DNA of 64,000 nt from Streptomyces roseolilacinus (lineage in GTDB: Bacteria; Actinomycetota; Actinomycetes; Streptomycetales; Streptomycetaceae). Location of the stretch: the NCBI RefSeq assembly GCF_014649335.1, contig NZ_BMSV01000008.1, positions 124,001 through 188,000 on the forward strand. Reading direction: 5' to 3'. Shown one piece after another: positions 16,622-23,747 of the stretch (positions are counted from its first letter, which is position 1; every line of letters starts with the position of its first letter). Both the position numbers and the translations under genes were made by a program. The notes beneath the pieces are model-generated. The model was given only the letters and a program-made list of their open reading frames with translations, was not told where the DNA came from and made no database searches.

Positions 16622-17650
16622 TCACGGTCCCGGCGACCGGCCGGCCGGAGCGGTGCCGGTGGCGGCCTCCGGGCCGAACCGCCGCCGGTACGCGGACGGA
16701 GCCAGTCCCGTCTCGCGGCGCATCAGGGTGCGCAGGTTGGCGGCGGTGCCCAGCCCGCTGCGCCGGGCGACCACCTCGAACCGCGCCTCGCCCCGCTCGA
16801 TCAGCCGGCAGGCCAGGGCGAGACGCTCCCGCGTAAGCCACGCGAGCGGCGTCGTGCCCAGCTGCGCCCGGAACCGGCGGTGCAGCGTCGCCGGACTGAC
16901 CGAGGCGCGTGCCGCCAGGGCGGACACGGTCAGCGGCGCGTCCAGCCGCTCCTGCGCCCAGGCCAGGACGGACGCCAGCGACTCGTTCGGTACGTCGGGC
17001 ACGGGCCGCTCGATGAACTGCCGCTGCCCGCCGTCCCGGTGCGCCGCGAAGACCAGGCGCCGGCTGACGGAGTTGGCGACCTCCGCGCCGTGGTCCCGGC
17101 GGACGACGTGCAGCCCGAGGTCGAGGGCGGCCGCGCTGCCCGCGGCGGTGAGGACGTCCCCGTCGTCCACGAACAGCACGTCCTCCTCCAGCCGGACGGC
17201 GGGGAAACGGGCCCGGAAGGCGTCCGCCCACTGCCAGTGGGCGGTGGCCCGGCGCCCGTCGAGGACCCCCGCCTCGGCGAGCGTGAAGGCGCCGCTGCAG
17301 AACCCGACGAGCCGCGCCCCGCGCGCGTGCGCCTGCCGGACCGCGTCCAGCACGGCGGGGCGGCGGGGCACCTCCACGTCGGGCCGGTTGGGGACGATCA
17401 GGGTGTCCGCCGACTCGGCCGCCTCCAGACCGGCGACGCCCGCGAGGGTGAAGAAGCCGTCCCGCATCGAGGTCTCCGGCTCCGGCGAACACAGGCGGAA
17501 GTCGTACAGGTCGCGCCCCAGTTCCGGTCTGCGCAGGCCGAAGACCTCGGTCGCGCAGCCCAGCTCGAAGGGGTTCGAGTTCTCGTCCACGATCACGACG
17601 ACCCGGTGGGGCCGCCCGACCGGAGCCGCGTGAGAGGAATCTTGCGTCAT
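16622..17650 (-). CDS. GlxA-family AraC-type transcriptional regulator
   Basis: A 342-residue protein. Residues about 15-190 form a DJ-1/PfpI-like domain (VVVIVDENSNPFELGCATEVFG, GARLVGFCSGAFTLAEAG with the Cys nucleophile-elbow, DVLTAAGSAAALDLGLHVV). Residues about 230-325 form two AraC HTH motifs (LTVSALAARASVSPATLHRRFRAQLG; FEVVARRSGLGTAANLRTLMRRETGLAPSAYRRRF). GlxA-type regulators control varied catabolic genes. The ATG at 17648-17650 (reverse strand) gives MTQDSSHAAP. It is divergent from the cupin gene, with 52 bases between, so the cupin gene is its likely target. Confidence 0.92.
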   Translation of the reverse strand: MTQDSSHAAPVGRPHRVVVIVDENSNPFELGCATEVFGLRRPELGRDLYDFRLCSPEPETSMRDGFFTLAGVAGLEAAESADTLIVPNRPDVEVPRRPAVLDAVRQAHARGARLVGFCSGAFTLAEAGVLDGRRATAHWQWADAFRARFPAVRLEEDVLFVDDGDVLTAAGSAAALDLGLHVVRRDHGAEVANSVSRRLVFAAHRDGGQRQFIERPVPDVPNESLASVLAWAQERLDAPLTVSALAARASVSPATLHRRFRAQLGTTPLAWLTRERLALACRLIERGEARFEVVARRSGLGTAANLRTLMRRETGLAPSAYRRRFGPEAATGTAPAGRSPGP

Positions 17651-17702
17651 GTGCGATTCCTAGCACTCCCGCGGGCCGCGCCCGACCCGCGAGGATCCTC
17701 CC

Positions 17703-18149
17703 GTGAGCAACGAACCCATCGACCTGACCCAGGCCCTGGCCTCCTTCGACGCGCTGTGGAGCCCCCGCGTCGTCACCCACGTCAACGACTACGACGTACG
17801 CGTCGCCAAGGTGGCGGGCGAGCACGTATGGCACGCCCACGACGACACCGACGAGTTCTTCCTGGTCCTCGACGGCGAACTGCGCATCTCGCTGCGCGAA
17901 CCGGCGGGGGAGCGCACGGTGCGGCTGTCGCGGGGGGCGGTCTTCACCGTCCCGCGGGGGACGGAGCACCGGCCGTACGCCCCCGGGGGCGCGTCGATCC
18001 TCCTGTTCGAGCCCACCGGGACGTCGTCGGTCGGCGACCGCCACGAGGAGGTCCCCGACCACGTGGACGCCACGACGGGACACGCGCTCGACCTCCCGCA
18101 CACGGCGGCGGGGGCGGTGGACGGGGCGGACGGGACGCGGCGGTCCTGA
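17703..18149 (+). CDS. Cupin domain protein
   Basis: A 148-residue single-domain cupin. Motif 1 is HVWHAHDDTDEFFLVLDGELRI (metal ligands His, His, Glu), and motif 2 is FTVPRGTEHRPYAPGGASILLFEP. Such small cupins bind a metal and may act as isomerases, dioxygenases or sensors; the substrate is unknown. The C-terminal 25 residues are low-complexity. GTG start at 17703. Divergent from the GlxA-type regulator gene, which probably controls it. Confidence 0.88.
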   Translation: MSNEPIDLTQALASFDALWSPRVVTHVNDYDVRVAKVAGEHVWHAHDDTDEFFLVLDGELRISLREPAGERTVRLSRGAVFTVPRGTEHRPYAPGGASILLFEPTGTSSVGDRHEEVPDHVDATTGHALDLPHTAAGAVDGADGTRRS

Positions 18150-18290
18150 GCCCGCCGTCACGCACCGCCGCCGTGTGCCGCGATCGAGCGTTGCCGCCGC
18201 ATACCGCTGCCGCGCACCGTGTGAGATCGGGTCGGGTCCCGCCGCCACGGGGTGCCGTCCCGGACACGTCCGGGGCGGCGCGGTGTGCGG

Positions 18291-19349
18291 TCAGGCCGGG
18301 CGGGCCGCCGTGACCAGGTAGTAGTCGAGGAGTCCGTCCCGGTACGCGCCGAGGAAGTTGCGGGGCCACGTCACCGGCAGGTCGATCCCCGCCAGGTACC
18401 GGTCGAGGCCCGGCCAGACGGACGCGCCGATCGACTCCGCCCGCACGTCCACCAGCCCCGCCGCCGTCAGCGCGCCGGTCAGCGCCCCCAGCGGGCGCGC
18501 CGCGTCCAGCCCGGACGCGAAGCTGTCCAGGCGTTCGGCGAGCGCGCGTGCCGCGTCGGGCCGGTCCTCGTCGCCGGGGACGAAGAACGACGCCACCGCC
18601 GTCCGGCCGCCGGGGTGCAGCACACGGGCGCACTCCCGCGCGAAGGCGTCCAGGTCGGAGAAGTGCTGGGCGGCCTCCACCGAGTACAGGTAGTCGAATT
18701 CGGCGGCTCCGAACGGCATCCGCTCGGCGGCGCCGCGCACCAGGCGCAACCGCTCCGGTGACGCGGCCAGCAGGGCCGCGTTGGCGCGGCGGGCGCGGTC
18801 CAGCTGGTCGGGGTGGATGTCCATCCCGGTCACCGAGGCGTACGGGTACTCCCGCAGGGCGAGCGCGCAGCCCACCCCCAGGCCGCAGCCCACCTCCACC
18901 GCCCGGCCGCCCCGCCCGCCGGCGTCGCCCGGGGGCCGTACGCCACGGTGGTCCGGCAGCCGCCCGTCACCGTCCGGCGGATGCCGGTCACCGTCCGACT
19001 GTCGTTCGTCACCGTCTGGGAGTCGCCCGCCGCCGTCCGGGAGTCGTACGACGGCACCGTCCGGGGGCCGTACGCCACCGTCATCCGGCAGCCGCCCGTC
19101 ACCACCGTCCGGCAGGCGCCGCCCGCCGCCGTCCAGTGCGTCCAGCACCCGCCGGTACAGCTGCCGCTCGCTGCGCTCGCGGTCCTCCGCGGTGAGCGGG
19201 CCGTCCAGTGGGATCCCGTCCCAGCAGCCGAAGTTGATGAAACCGCCCCGGAACACCGGGACGGAACCGAGGTCGTCCGGTCCGTACACCGCGCGCACGA
19301 CCGGCGGGACGGACCCGTACCGGGCCTCTGACGCGTCGTCATCCGTCAT
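18291..19349 (-). CDS. SAM-dependent methyltransferase with a repeat-derived insert
   Basis: A 352-residue methyltransferase. SAM motif I (VEVGCGLGVG, residues 151-160), the acidic residue in VTGMDIHPDQLDRARRAN, and ERMPFGAAEFDYLYSVEAAQHFSDL with VLHPGGRTAVASFF fit the Methyltransf_11 fold. The N-terminal 73 residues (VPVFRGGFINFGCWDGIPLDGPLTAEDRE) match a normal start. Between them, residues about 74-148 are a chain of RLPDGG/RPPDG-like repeats that does not belong to the fold and comes from repetitive DNA at about 18930-19130. It is read in frame, so the enzyme may still work with a floppy loop. The substrate is unknown. Confidence 0.82.
   Translation of the reverse strand: MTDDDASEARYGSVPPVVRAVYGPDDLGSVPVFRGGFINFGCWDGIPLDGPLTAEDRERSERQLYRRVLDALDGGGRRLPDGGDGRLPDDGGVRPPDGAVVRLPDGGGRLPDGDERQSDGDRHPPDGDGRLPDHRGVRPPGDAGGRGGRAVEVGCGLGVGCALALREYPYASVTGMDIHPDQLDRARRANAALLAASPERLRLVRGAAERMPFGAAEFDYLYSVEAAQHFSDLDAFARECARVLHPGGRTAVASFFVPGDEDRPDAARALAERLDSFASGLDAARPLGALTGALTAAGLVDVRAESIGASVWPGLDRYLAGIDLPVTWPRNFLGAYRDGLLDYYLVTAARPA
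18930..19130. repeat. Imperfect direct repeats inside the methyltransferase gene
   Basis: Near-identical segments of about 50 bases, starting GGGGGCCGTACGCCAC and running through GTCCGGCAGCCGCCCGTCAC-like sequence, occur at about 18931 and again at about 19064. Shorter GTCACCGTCCG-type units with a period of about 20-24 bases lie between. Total length keeps the reading frame. Confidence 0.75.
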
Positions 19350-19373
19350 GCGCGTACCGTACCCGCGGTGGCG

Positions 19374-20087
19374 TCACGTCCCCCAGTTGGCGATCGACGC
19401 GGCGCGGTCGCCCCAGCCGAAGCGGGCCAGGTCCGGGTTGTTGCAGCCCTTGCGCGCGAAGAACTCGTTGCCCTGCCAGTCGAAGGCGTCGAACAGCGAC
19501 ACGTCGAAACGGCACCAGCTCAGCGACGAGATCACGTCGTTCCAGTTCTGCGTGGAGAGGAAGCCGCGGCGCACCCGGCTCAGGTTCGGGTACCCCAGGC
19601 CGGGGTCGAGGCACTTCGCGTCGCCCTGCTCGCCGGCGTCCTCGAAGAAGCACACGCGGGCGGGCAGGACGCTCGGGTTGCTCGTGCAGATGTGCTCGAA
19701 GGAGGCCCGCGCCCGTTCCAGCCGCTCCGGGGACACCTCCTCGTCCGCGTCGTCCTCCCGGCGCGCCGCCTCCAGCATCGCCGCCCGGTCGGTGAACGCG
19801 CCCAGCACCGTGTCGGCGCCGCGCCCGAGCGGGGTCAGGTGCAGGGGGCCGGCGAGGTCGGCGTGCATGCGCTCCTCGTCCTCGACGGGCTCCCCGTCCA
19901 GGACGAGCGGCACCGACGCCTCGAAGAGCCGGACGAGGCCCAGCGGGGCCCGGTCGGCGAACAGGTCGCGGTCCGCGGTCGGAGACAGCGGCCGCGGCTC
20001 CGCGTCCGGTGCGGAGGCCTGCCGGCCGGCCGGTTCCGCGCCCCCCGTCACCTGGTCCGTGTGCCCGTCGGTCCGCTCGTGCGACAT
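19374..20087 (-). CDS. Beta/gamma-crystallin-like domain protein
   Basis: A 237-residue protein. Residues 1-40 are polar and disordered and 41-140 are unassigned. Residues about 143-237 hold two Greek-key-like motifs: VCFFEDAGEQGD...NWNDVISSL and VSLFDAFDWQGNEFF...FGWGDRAASI. The NDVISS and GDRAAS segments match the N/D-N/D-x-x-S/T-S calcium site of microbial beta/gamma-crystallins (the second is slightly degenerate). Cysteines 146, 159, 192 and 215 could form disulfides. There is no signal peptide. The ATG has ACGGAGGTGG in front. Function is inferred from fold only: a calcium-binding stress or structural protein, or an I36-type inhibitor relative. Confidence 0.72.
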   Translation of the reverse strand: MSHERTDGHTDQVTGGAEPAGRQASAPDAEPRPLSPTADRDLFADRAPLGLVRLFEASVPLVLDGEPVEDEERMHADLAGPLHLTPLGRGADTVLGAFTDRAAMLEAARREDDADEEVSPERLERARASFEHICTSNPSVLPARVCFFEDAGEQGDAKCLDPGLGYPNLSRVRRGFLSTQNWNDVISSLSWCRFDVSLFDAFDWQGNEFFARKGCNNPDLARFGWGDRAASIANWGT

Positions 20088-20182
20088 GGCGCCACCTCCG
20101 TCCGTCGTCTCCAGGCTATGCCCGTCGGCGGGGGCGCGCCCGCGGGCGGCGGGGCCGGTGCGCGCGGGGCCGGGCGCGGCCC

Positions 20183-20812
20183 TCAGCGCCCGGGCGCGGG
20201 GGGTTCGATCCGGGCCGCGAGCGCGTCGAAGTACCCCCGGTTCACGGCGACGAGGTCCACCTTCCCGGGGTCCAGCAGCCACAGCAGGTGGACGCCCTCC
20301 AGGAACGCGGCCGCCTCCGCCGCGAGCGCCTCGACCGGCAGGTCCGCGCGGGCCGAACCGTCCGCGACAGCCCGCCGGAACACGTCCGCGAGCCTCGCCC
20401 GCAGCGCCCTGCCGCGGTCCCGGAACCAGGCGTGCAGCACCGATCCCGGCTCCAGGCTCTCCGCGGTCAGGGTGAGGTGCAGCGCGGCCAGCTCGCGCTC
20501 CGCGGCGGCCGTGTGCTCCGCGTCCCGCACGAACCAGTCGAACGCCTGGCGGACGGTGGGCCGCGCCTCGGGCGTCGCCGACAGCCGCTCCAGGGCCCGC
20601 CGGTCCAGCTCCTCCAGGACGGCGCGCAGCAGGCCGTCCTTGCTGCCGAAGTGGTGGATCAGGGCGGACGGCGTGACACCGGCGCGCTCGGCGACGGCGG
20701 CGACGCCCGTACCGCGCACGCCGTTGCGCGCGAACAGTGTGATCGCCGCGTCGACCAACGCGCGGCGCCGCTCCGCGCCCCGCTTCTGCACCTGCCCCTT
20801 GACCCCTGCCAT
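20183..20812 (-). CDS. TetR-family transcriptional regulator
   Basis: A 209-residue protein. The N-terminal HTH (RRRALVDAAITLFARNGVRGTGVAAVAERAGVTPSALIHHFGSKDGLLRAV, about residues 14-63) is classic TetR, followed by an all-helical ligand-binding domain. The ATG at 20810-20812 (reverse strand) gives MAGVKGQVQKRG. It is divergent from the alpha/beta hydrolase gene with about 110 bases between, so it probably represses that gene and responds to its substrate. Confidence 0.92.
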   Translation of the reverse strand: MAGVKGQVQKRGAERRRALVDAAITLFARNGVRGTGVAAVAERAGVTPSALIHHFGSKDGLLRAVLEELDRRALERLSATPEARPTVRQAFDWFVRDAEHTAAAERELAALHLTLTAESLEPGSVLHAWFRDRGRALRARLADVFRRAVADGSARADLPVEALAAEAAAFLEGVHLLWLLDPGKVDLVAVNRGYFDALAARIEPPAPGR

Positions 20813-20922
20813 GCGGAACAGGGTGCCGGGGCGCCCTCCCCCCGTCCAGCCGTGTCCGGGGGCCGCCATCCGGCCGGAAATCGGTGGCGGCCGCCTCCAC
20901 GACCTCATTAGTTTGAACAGTC

Positions 20923-21855
20923 ATGCAGGAAAATGAGTGCGGGACCGAGAAGGACCGCTTCGCAGGGGTCGAGCGCATGGTGCCCTCCGGGGACCTCCGG
21001 CTCTGGACCGAGGAGTTCGGGGACCCGGCGCACCCGGCGGTGCTGCTGCTGATGGGCGCCGGCGCCCAGGGCGTGCAGTGGAACGACGGGTTCGTCGCGC
21101 GGCTCGTGGCCGGGGGCCGCCGCGTCATCCGGTACGACCACCGGGACGCGGGCCGCTCCTCCACCGTCGACTTCGCCACCCACCCGTACACGGTCGCCGA
21201 CATGGCGGCGGACGCGCTCGCCGTGCTCGACGCCCTCGGCGTCGACCGGGCGCACTTCGTGGGCGCCTCCCTCGGCGGCGTCATCGCCCAGCGGCTCGCC
21301 GTCACCCACCCCCACCGGATGCTGACCCTCACCGCCCTCGCCTCGTCGCCCCTGGGCACCGACATGGGGGGCGTCATCGGGCGCGCGATGGCGGGGGAGC
21401 CGCCCCTGGAGGGCGAACTCCCGCCGCCGGCGCCGGAACTGCTGGCGACGCTGGTCTCGGCGCCGTCGCCCGAGGGGATGAGCGAGGAGGAGTACCTCGC
21501 CGCGCGGCTGCCGCTCTGGCGCGTCCTGCACGGCACGGTCCTGCCCTTCGACGAGGGCGAGTACCGGACGATGGAGGCGCGCGTGTACGGACGGGCGCGC
21601 AGCCTGTCCGCGGCCCTCAACCACACGCTCGCCGGTGCGGCCGGCAGCGGGCGCACCGAGGACCTCGCCGGGGTGACCGTGCCGACGCTGGTGCTCCACG
21701 GCACCGAGGACCCGATGTTCCCCCTCCCGCACGGCGAGGCCGTCGCCGCCGCGATACCCGGCGCGCGGCTGGTCACCGTGCCCGGTCTGGGCCACACCCT
21801 GCCGTCCGTGCTGGACGGCCGGCTGGCGGAGGAGGTGCTGCGGCACACGGCGTGA
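20923..21855 (+). CDS. Alpha/beta hydrolase
   Basis: A 310-residue protein. The nucleophile elbow is GASLGG, the oxyanion region LMGAGAQGVQW, the acid is likely in HGTEDPMF and the catalytic His in VPGLGHTLP. The GGRRVIRYDHRDAGRSS block resembles aclacinomycin methylesterase (RdmC)-type hydrolases, but that is a broad family and no polyketide genes are near. Probably a cytoplasmic esterase or lactonase. The ATG at 20923 is about 110 bases from the divergent TetR start; the intergenic CATTAGTTTGAACAG stretch is AT-rich and may hold promoter and operator. Confidence 0.88.
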   Translation: MQENECGTEKDRFAGVERMVPSGDLRLWTEEFGDPAHPAVLLLMGAGAQGVQWNDGFVARLVAGGRRVIRYDHRDAGRSSTVDFATHPYTVADMAADALAVLDALGVDRAHFVGASLGGVIAQRLAVTHPHRMLTLTALASSPLGTDMGGVIGRAMAGEPPLEGELPPPAPELLATLVSAPSPEGMSEEEYLAARLPLWRVLHGTVLPFDEGEYRTMEARVYGRARSLSAALNHTLAGAAGSGRTEDLAGVTVPTLVLHGTEDPMFPLPHGEAVAAAIPGARLVTVPGLGHTLPSVLDGRLAEEVLRHTA

Positions 21856-22016
21856 GCGCGGCGGCGCCGGGCCGGGGGTGAGGGGCCGCGGGTGAGGGGG
21901 CGGATCGGCCGGCGTCCCCGCCCCGGCCTCGCCGGGAAGTCCCCTCCGAGGTGATAGACCGGATACGTCCGACTGCCGCCCCAGGCCGCCGCCTGTACCG
22001 AAGGAGACCCGAAGCG

Positions 22017-22259
22017 ATGAGCGACGACCTTCCCGAAGGCGCCCCGGAGTCCGCCCCGATCGTCGTCCTCGGCGTCGCACCGGCCGACCCCCCGTACCGG
22101 GTGGTGGAGGTCAGGGGCGACGTCGTCGGGCTCGCCCGCGACATGGTCGACGTGATCAGGCTCGCCCACGCGTCGGGGATGGCCCACGTCGACCTCGACG
22201 ACCCGGCCGTCGTCCGGTGGGTCGGCGGCGGCAAGTACCACTGGTCCCCGCGCGCCTGA
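22017..22259 (+). CDS. Conserved small hypothetical protein
   Basis: An 80-residue acidic protein, MSDDLPEGAPESAPIVVLG, with a central block PYRVVEVRGDVVGLARDMVDVIRLAH and the ending VVRWVGGGKYHWSP. AAGGAG lies 8 bases before the ATG. The even codon composition and sharp ribosome site indicate a real gene. It looks like a widespread Streptomyces single-domain protein of unknown function. There is no signal peptide or membrane segment. It stands alone between the hydrolase gene and the next hypothetical gene. Confidence 0.75.
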   Translation: MSDDLPEGAPESAPIVVLGVAPADPPYRVVEVRGDVVGLARDMVDVIRLAHASGMAHVDLDDPAVVRWVGGGKYHWSPRA

Positions 22260-22319
22260 CGGCCGCCCCGCCCGGAAACTGCGGGCGGACCCGCGCCGGG
22301 CCGTGTGAGGATCCCGGAC

Positions 22320-23387
22320 ATGAGGGAGACGGGGGACACACGGATCGACGCCGTGCCGGTGGGCGCGACCGACACGGCCGGCCCGGTGCGGGCCGTGGCC
22401 GGCGGGCGGCTCGCGGTCCGGGCGGGCGGTCGCGTCGAGGTGTACGGGCGGGAGGCGTTCCTCGCCGGTGCGCGGGAGCCCCTCGCCGGGTGCGACCTGC
22501 CGGACGGGGCGCACGCGGAGCCCGCCGCCGACGGGGGGTTCGTGGTGGCCGAGGCGTCGCGCGTGCGGGCCGTCACCGCCGACGGGACGACGCGCTGGGA
22601 GGTCCCGCACGACACCTGGCACGGCGGCCACCGCCCGCCCCGCGCGCCCGGCGCCCCCGCGCCCGGCCCCCGCGGGCGATTCGTCGCGGTCACGGTGCCC
22701 ACGTTGCTGCCCGGGGACGGGGCGCGGGAGCGGGAGGTCCTCGTCGACGACGGCCCGCCCCGGCGCGGCTACGGCCGGGACCGCCTGCTCCTCCTGGACG
22801 CGGCGACCGGCGCCGTCCTGGACGAGCGGCCGGTCGCGGCCGTGTCCGGAGCGGTCGCCCTCCGGTGGCGCGCCGACGGGGCGGTGCTGGCGGCGTCGTT
22901 CTGGACGGCCTGGTACGGCTGGGCGGGGTGCTGGCTGGAGGCCTCGTACGACGGCCTGCGCGTCCTGGGCGCCGGCCTGGACCGCCACGAGGCCGCCGCG
23001 TTCGTCCCCGGCACGTCCCGGCTGGTGACGATGCGCCGCGCCGAGGGCATGAGCCTCGACGACGACCGGTACGAACTCGCCCTCCACGACGTCCACGACC
23101 CGTCCGCGGCGGCGGTGCTGGACCTGAACGACCTGTCGTGGGAGCCCGAGGACGACGACTTCGACCACGTGTACGCGCTCGACGCGCGGCACCTCCTCGT
23201 CACCGCCGACTGGGTACCGCCCCGGGGGCCGCTGGAGCCGACGCACTGGCTGCTCGCCGCCGACACCCTGCGGCCCCTGGGCCGGCTGCGCTACCCCCGT
23301 CCGGTGGGCAACGCGGTCACCGCCCTCGGCGACGGCACCTGGCTCACCCACGACGCCGGCCGCCTCCACCGCTGGAGGCTCGGCTGA
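22320..23387 (+). CDS. Hypothetical beta-propeller-like protein
   Basis: A 355-residue cytoplasmic protein with no signal peptide. Repeated patterns such as GGRLAVRAGGRVEVYG, DRLLLLDAATGAVLDERPV, LALHDVHDPSAAAVLDL and HWLLAADTLRPLGRLRY look like WD40/PQQ-type propeller blades. Tryptophans and Asp clusters (EPEDDDFDHVY) occur near the end. I do not recognise a named family. The start is ATG 22320, with TGAGGA 8 bases upstream; a GTG at 22305 is an alternative. Confidence 0.7.
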   Translation: MRETGDTRIDAVPVGATDTAGPVRAVAGGRLAVRAGGRVEVYGREAFLAGAREPLAGCDLPDGAHAEPAADGGFVVAEASRVRAVTADGTTRWEVPHDTWHGGHRPPRAPGAPAPGPRGRFVAVTVPTLLPGDGAREREVLVDDGPPRRGYGRDRLLLLDAATGAVLDERPVAAVSGAVALRWRADGAVLAASFWTAWYGWAGCWLEASYDGLRVLGAGLDRHEAAAFVPGTSRLVTMRRAEGMSLDDDRYELALHDVHDPSAAAVLDLNDLSWEPEDDDFDHVYALDARHLLVTADWVPPRGPLEPTHWLLAADTLRPLGRLRYPRPVGNAVTALGDGTWLTHDAGRLHRWRLG

Positions 23388-23420
23388 GGGAGGGACGGCC
23401 CGGTGGGCCGCCCCTCCGGT

Positions 23421-23645
23421 TCATATGGCCGCGACCGGCTCCCTGGTGGGGAGGCAGGACCCGTCGGTGGTGTCCCGGAGGGCGATGTCCCGGCTCGCGG
23501 CCGGTACCGCCGTGCGCGGCCCGCCGGGATGAGCCCAGGGGGAGGGGGCGGAGTCGAAGGTCAGGGGCAGGGTGCCGAACGCGAGCACGAGGGCGGGCGC
23601 GGCGACGGATCCGAAAGGCCGACGCCTTTGGTGATCAACTTTCAC
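23421..23645 (-). CDS. Possible small secreted protein downstream of the AfsR-type regulator
   Basis: A 74-residue open frame with a GTG start (23643-23645, reverse strand). The N-terminus KVDHQRRRPFGSVAAPALVLAFGTLPLTFD has a basic region followed by a hydrophobic stretch, like a signal peptide; the rest is short and polar, with one Cys (DGSCLPT). About nine in ten codons end in G or C, as in real genes here. It lies 102 bases after the regulator stop on the same strand, behind an AT-rich stretch that could hold its own promoter. No clear ribosome site is visible, so it is a moderate call. Confidence 0.45.
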   Translation of the reverse strand: MKVDHQRRRPFGSVAAPALVLAFGTLPLTFDSAPSPWAHPGGPRTAVPAASRDIALRDTTDGSCLPTREPVAAI

Positions 23646-23747
23646 CGCGCATAATTACCATAAGAAATCGACCTGTCACCAATCCAGGTGATCTTGCCTT
23701 TCCTCTGTCATATTCATGAGAGCGCGGGGTTAGAGTCCGCCGGTCGA
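23646..23747. promoter_or_regulatory. AT-rich spacer downstream of the AfsR-type regulator
   Basis: Unusually AT-rich for this window (TAATTACCATAAGAAATCG, TCATATTCATGAG). On the reverse strand TTGGTG and TATGGTAATTAT could act as promoter elements for the small ORF at 23421-23645. No hairpin terminator is visible. Confidence 0.35.

Noticed and set aside
19374..23369. A 1331-codon reverse-strand frame
   Set aside because: Only the part from 20087 down to 19374 is real; the rest is opposite the hydrolase and hypothetical genes and reads as composition noise.
23403..23654. Forward-strand 83-codon frame after the propeller gene
   Set aside because: Gly/Arg-rich composition and no ribosome site; the reverse-strand frame over the same bases has better third-position use and a signal-like start.
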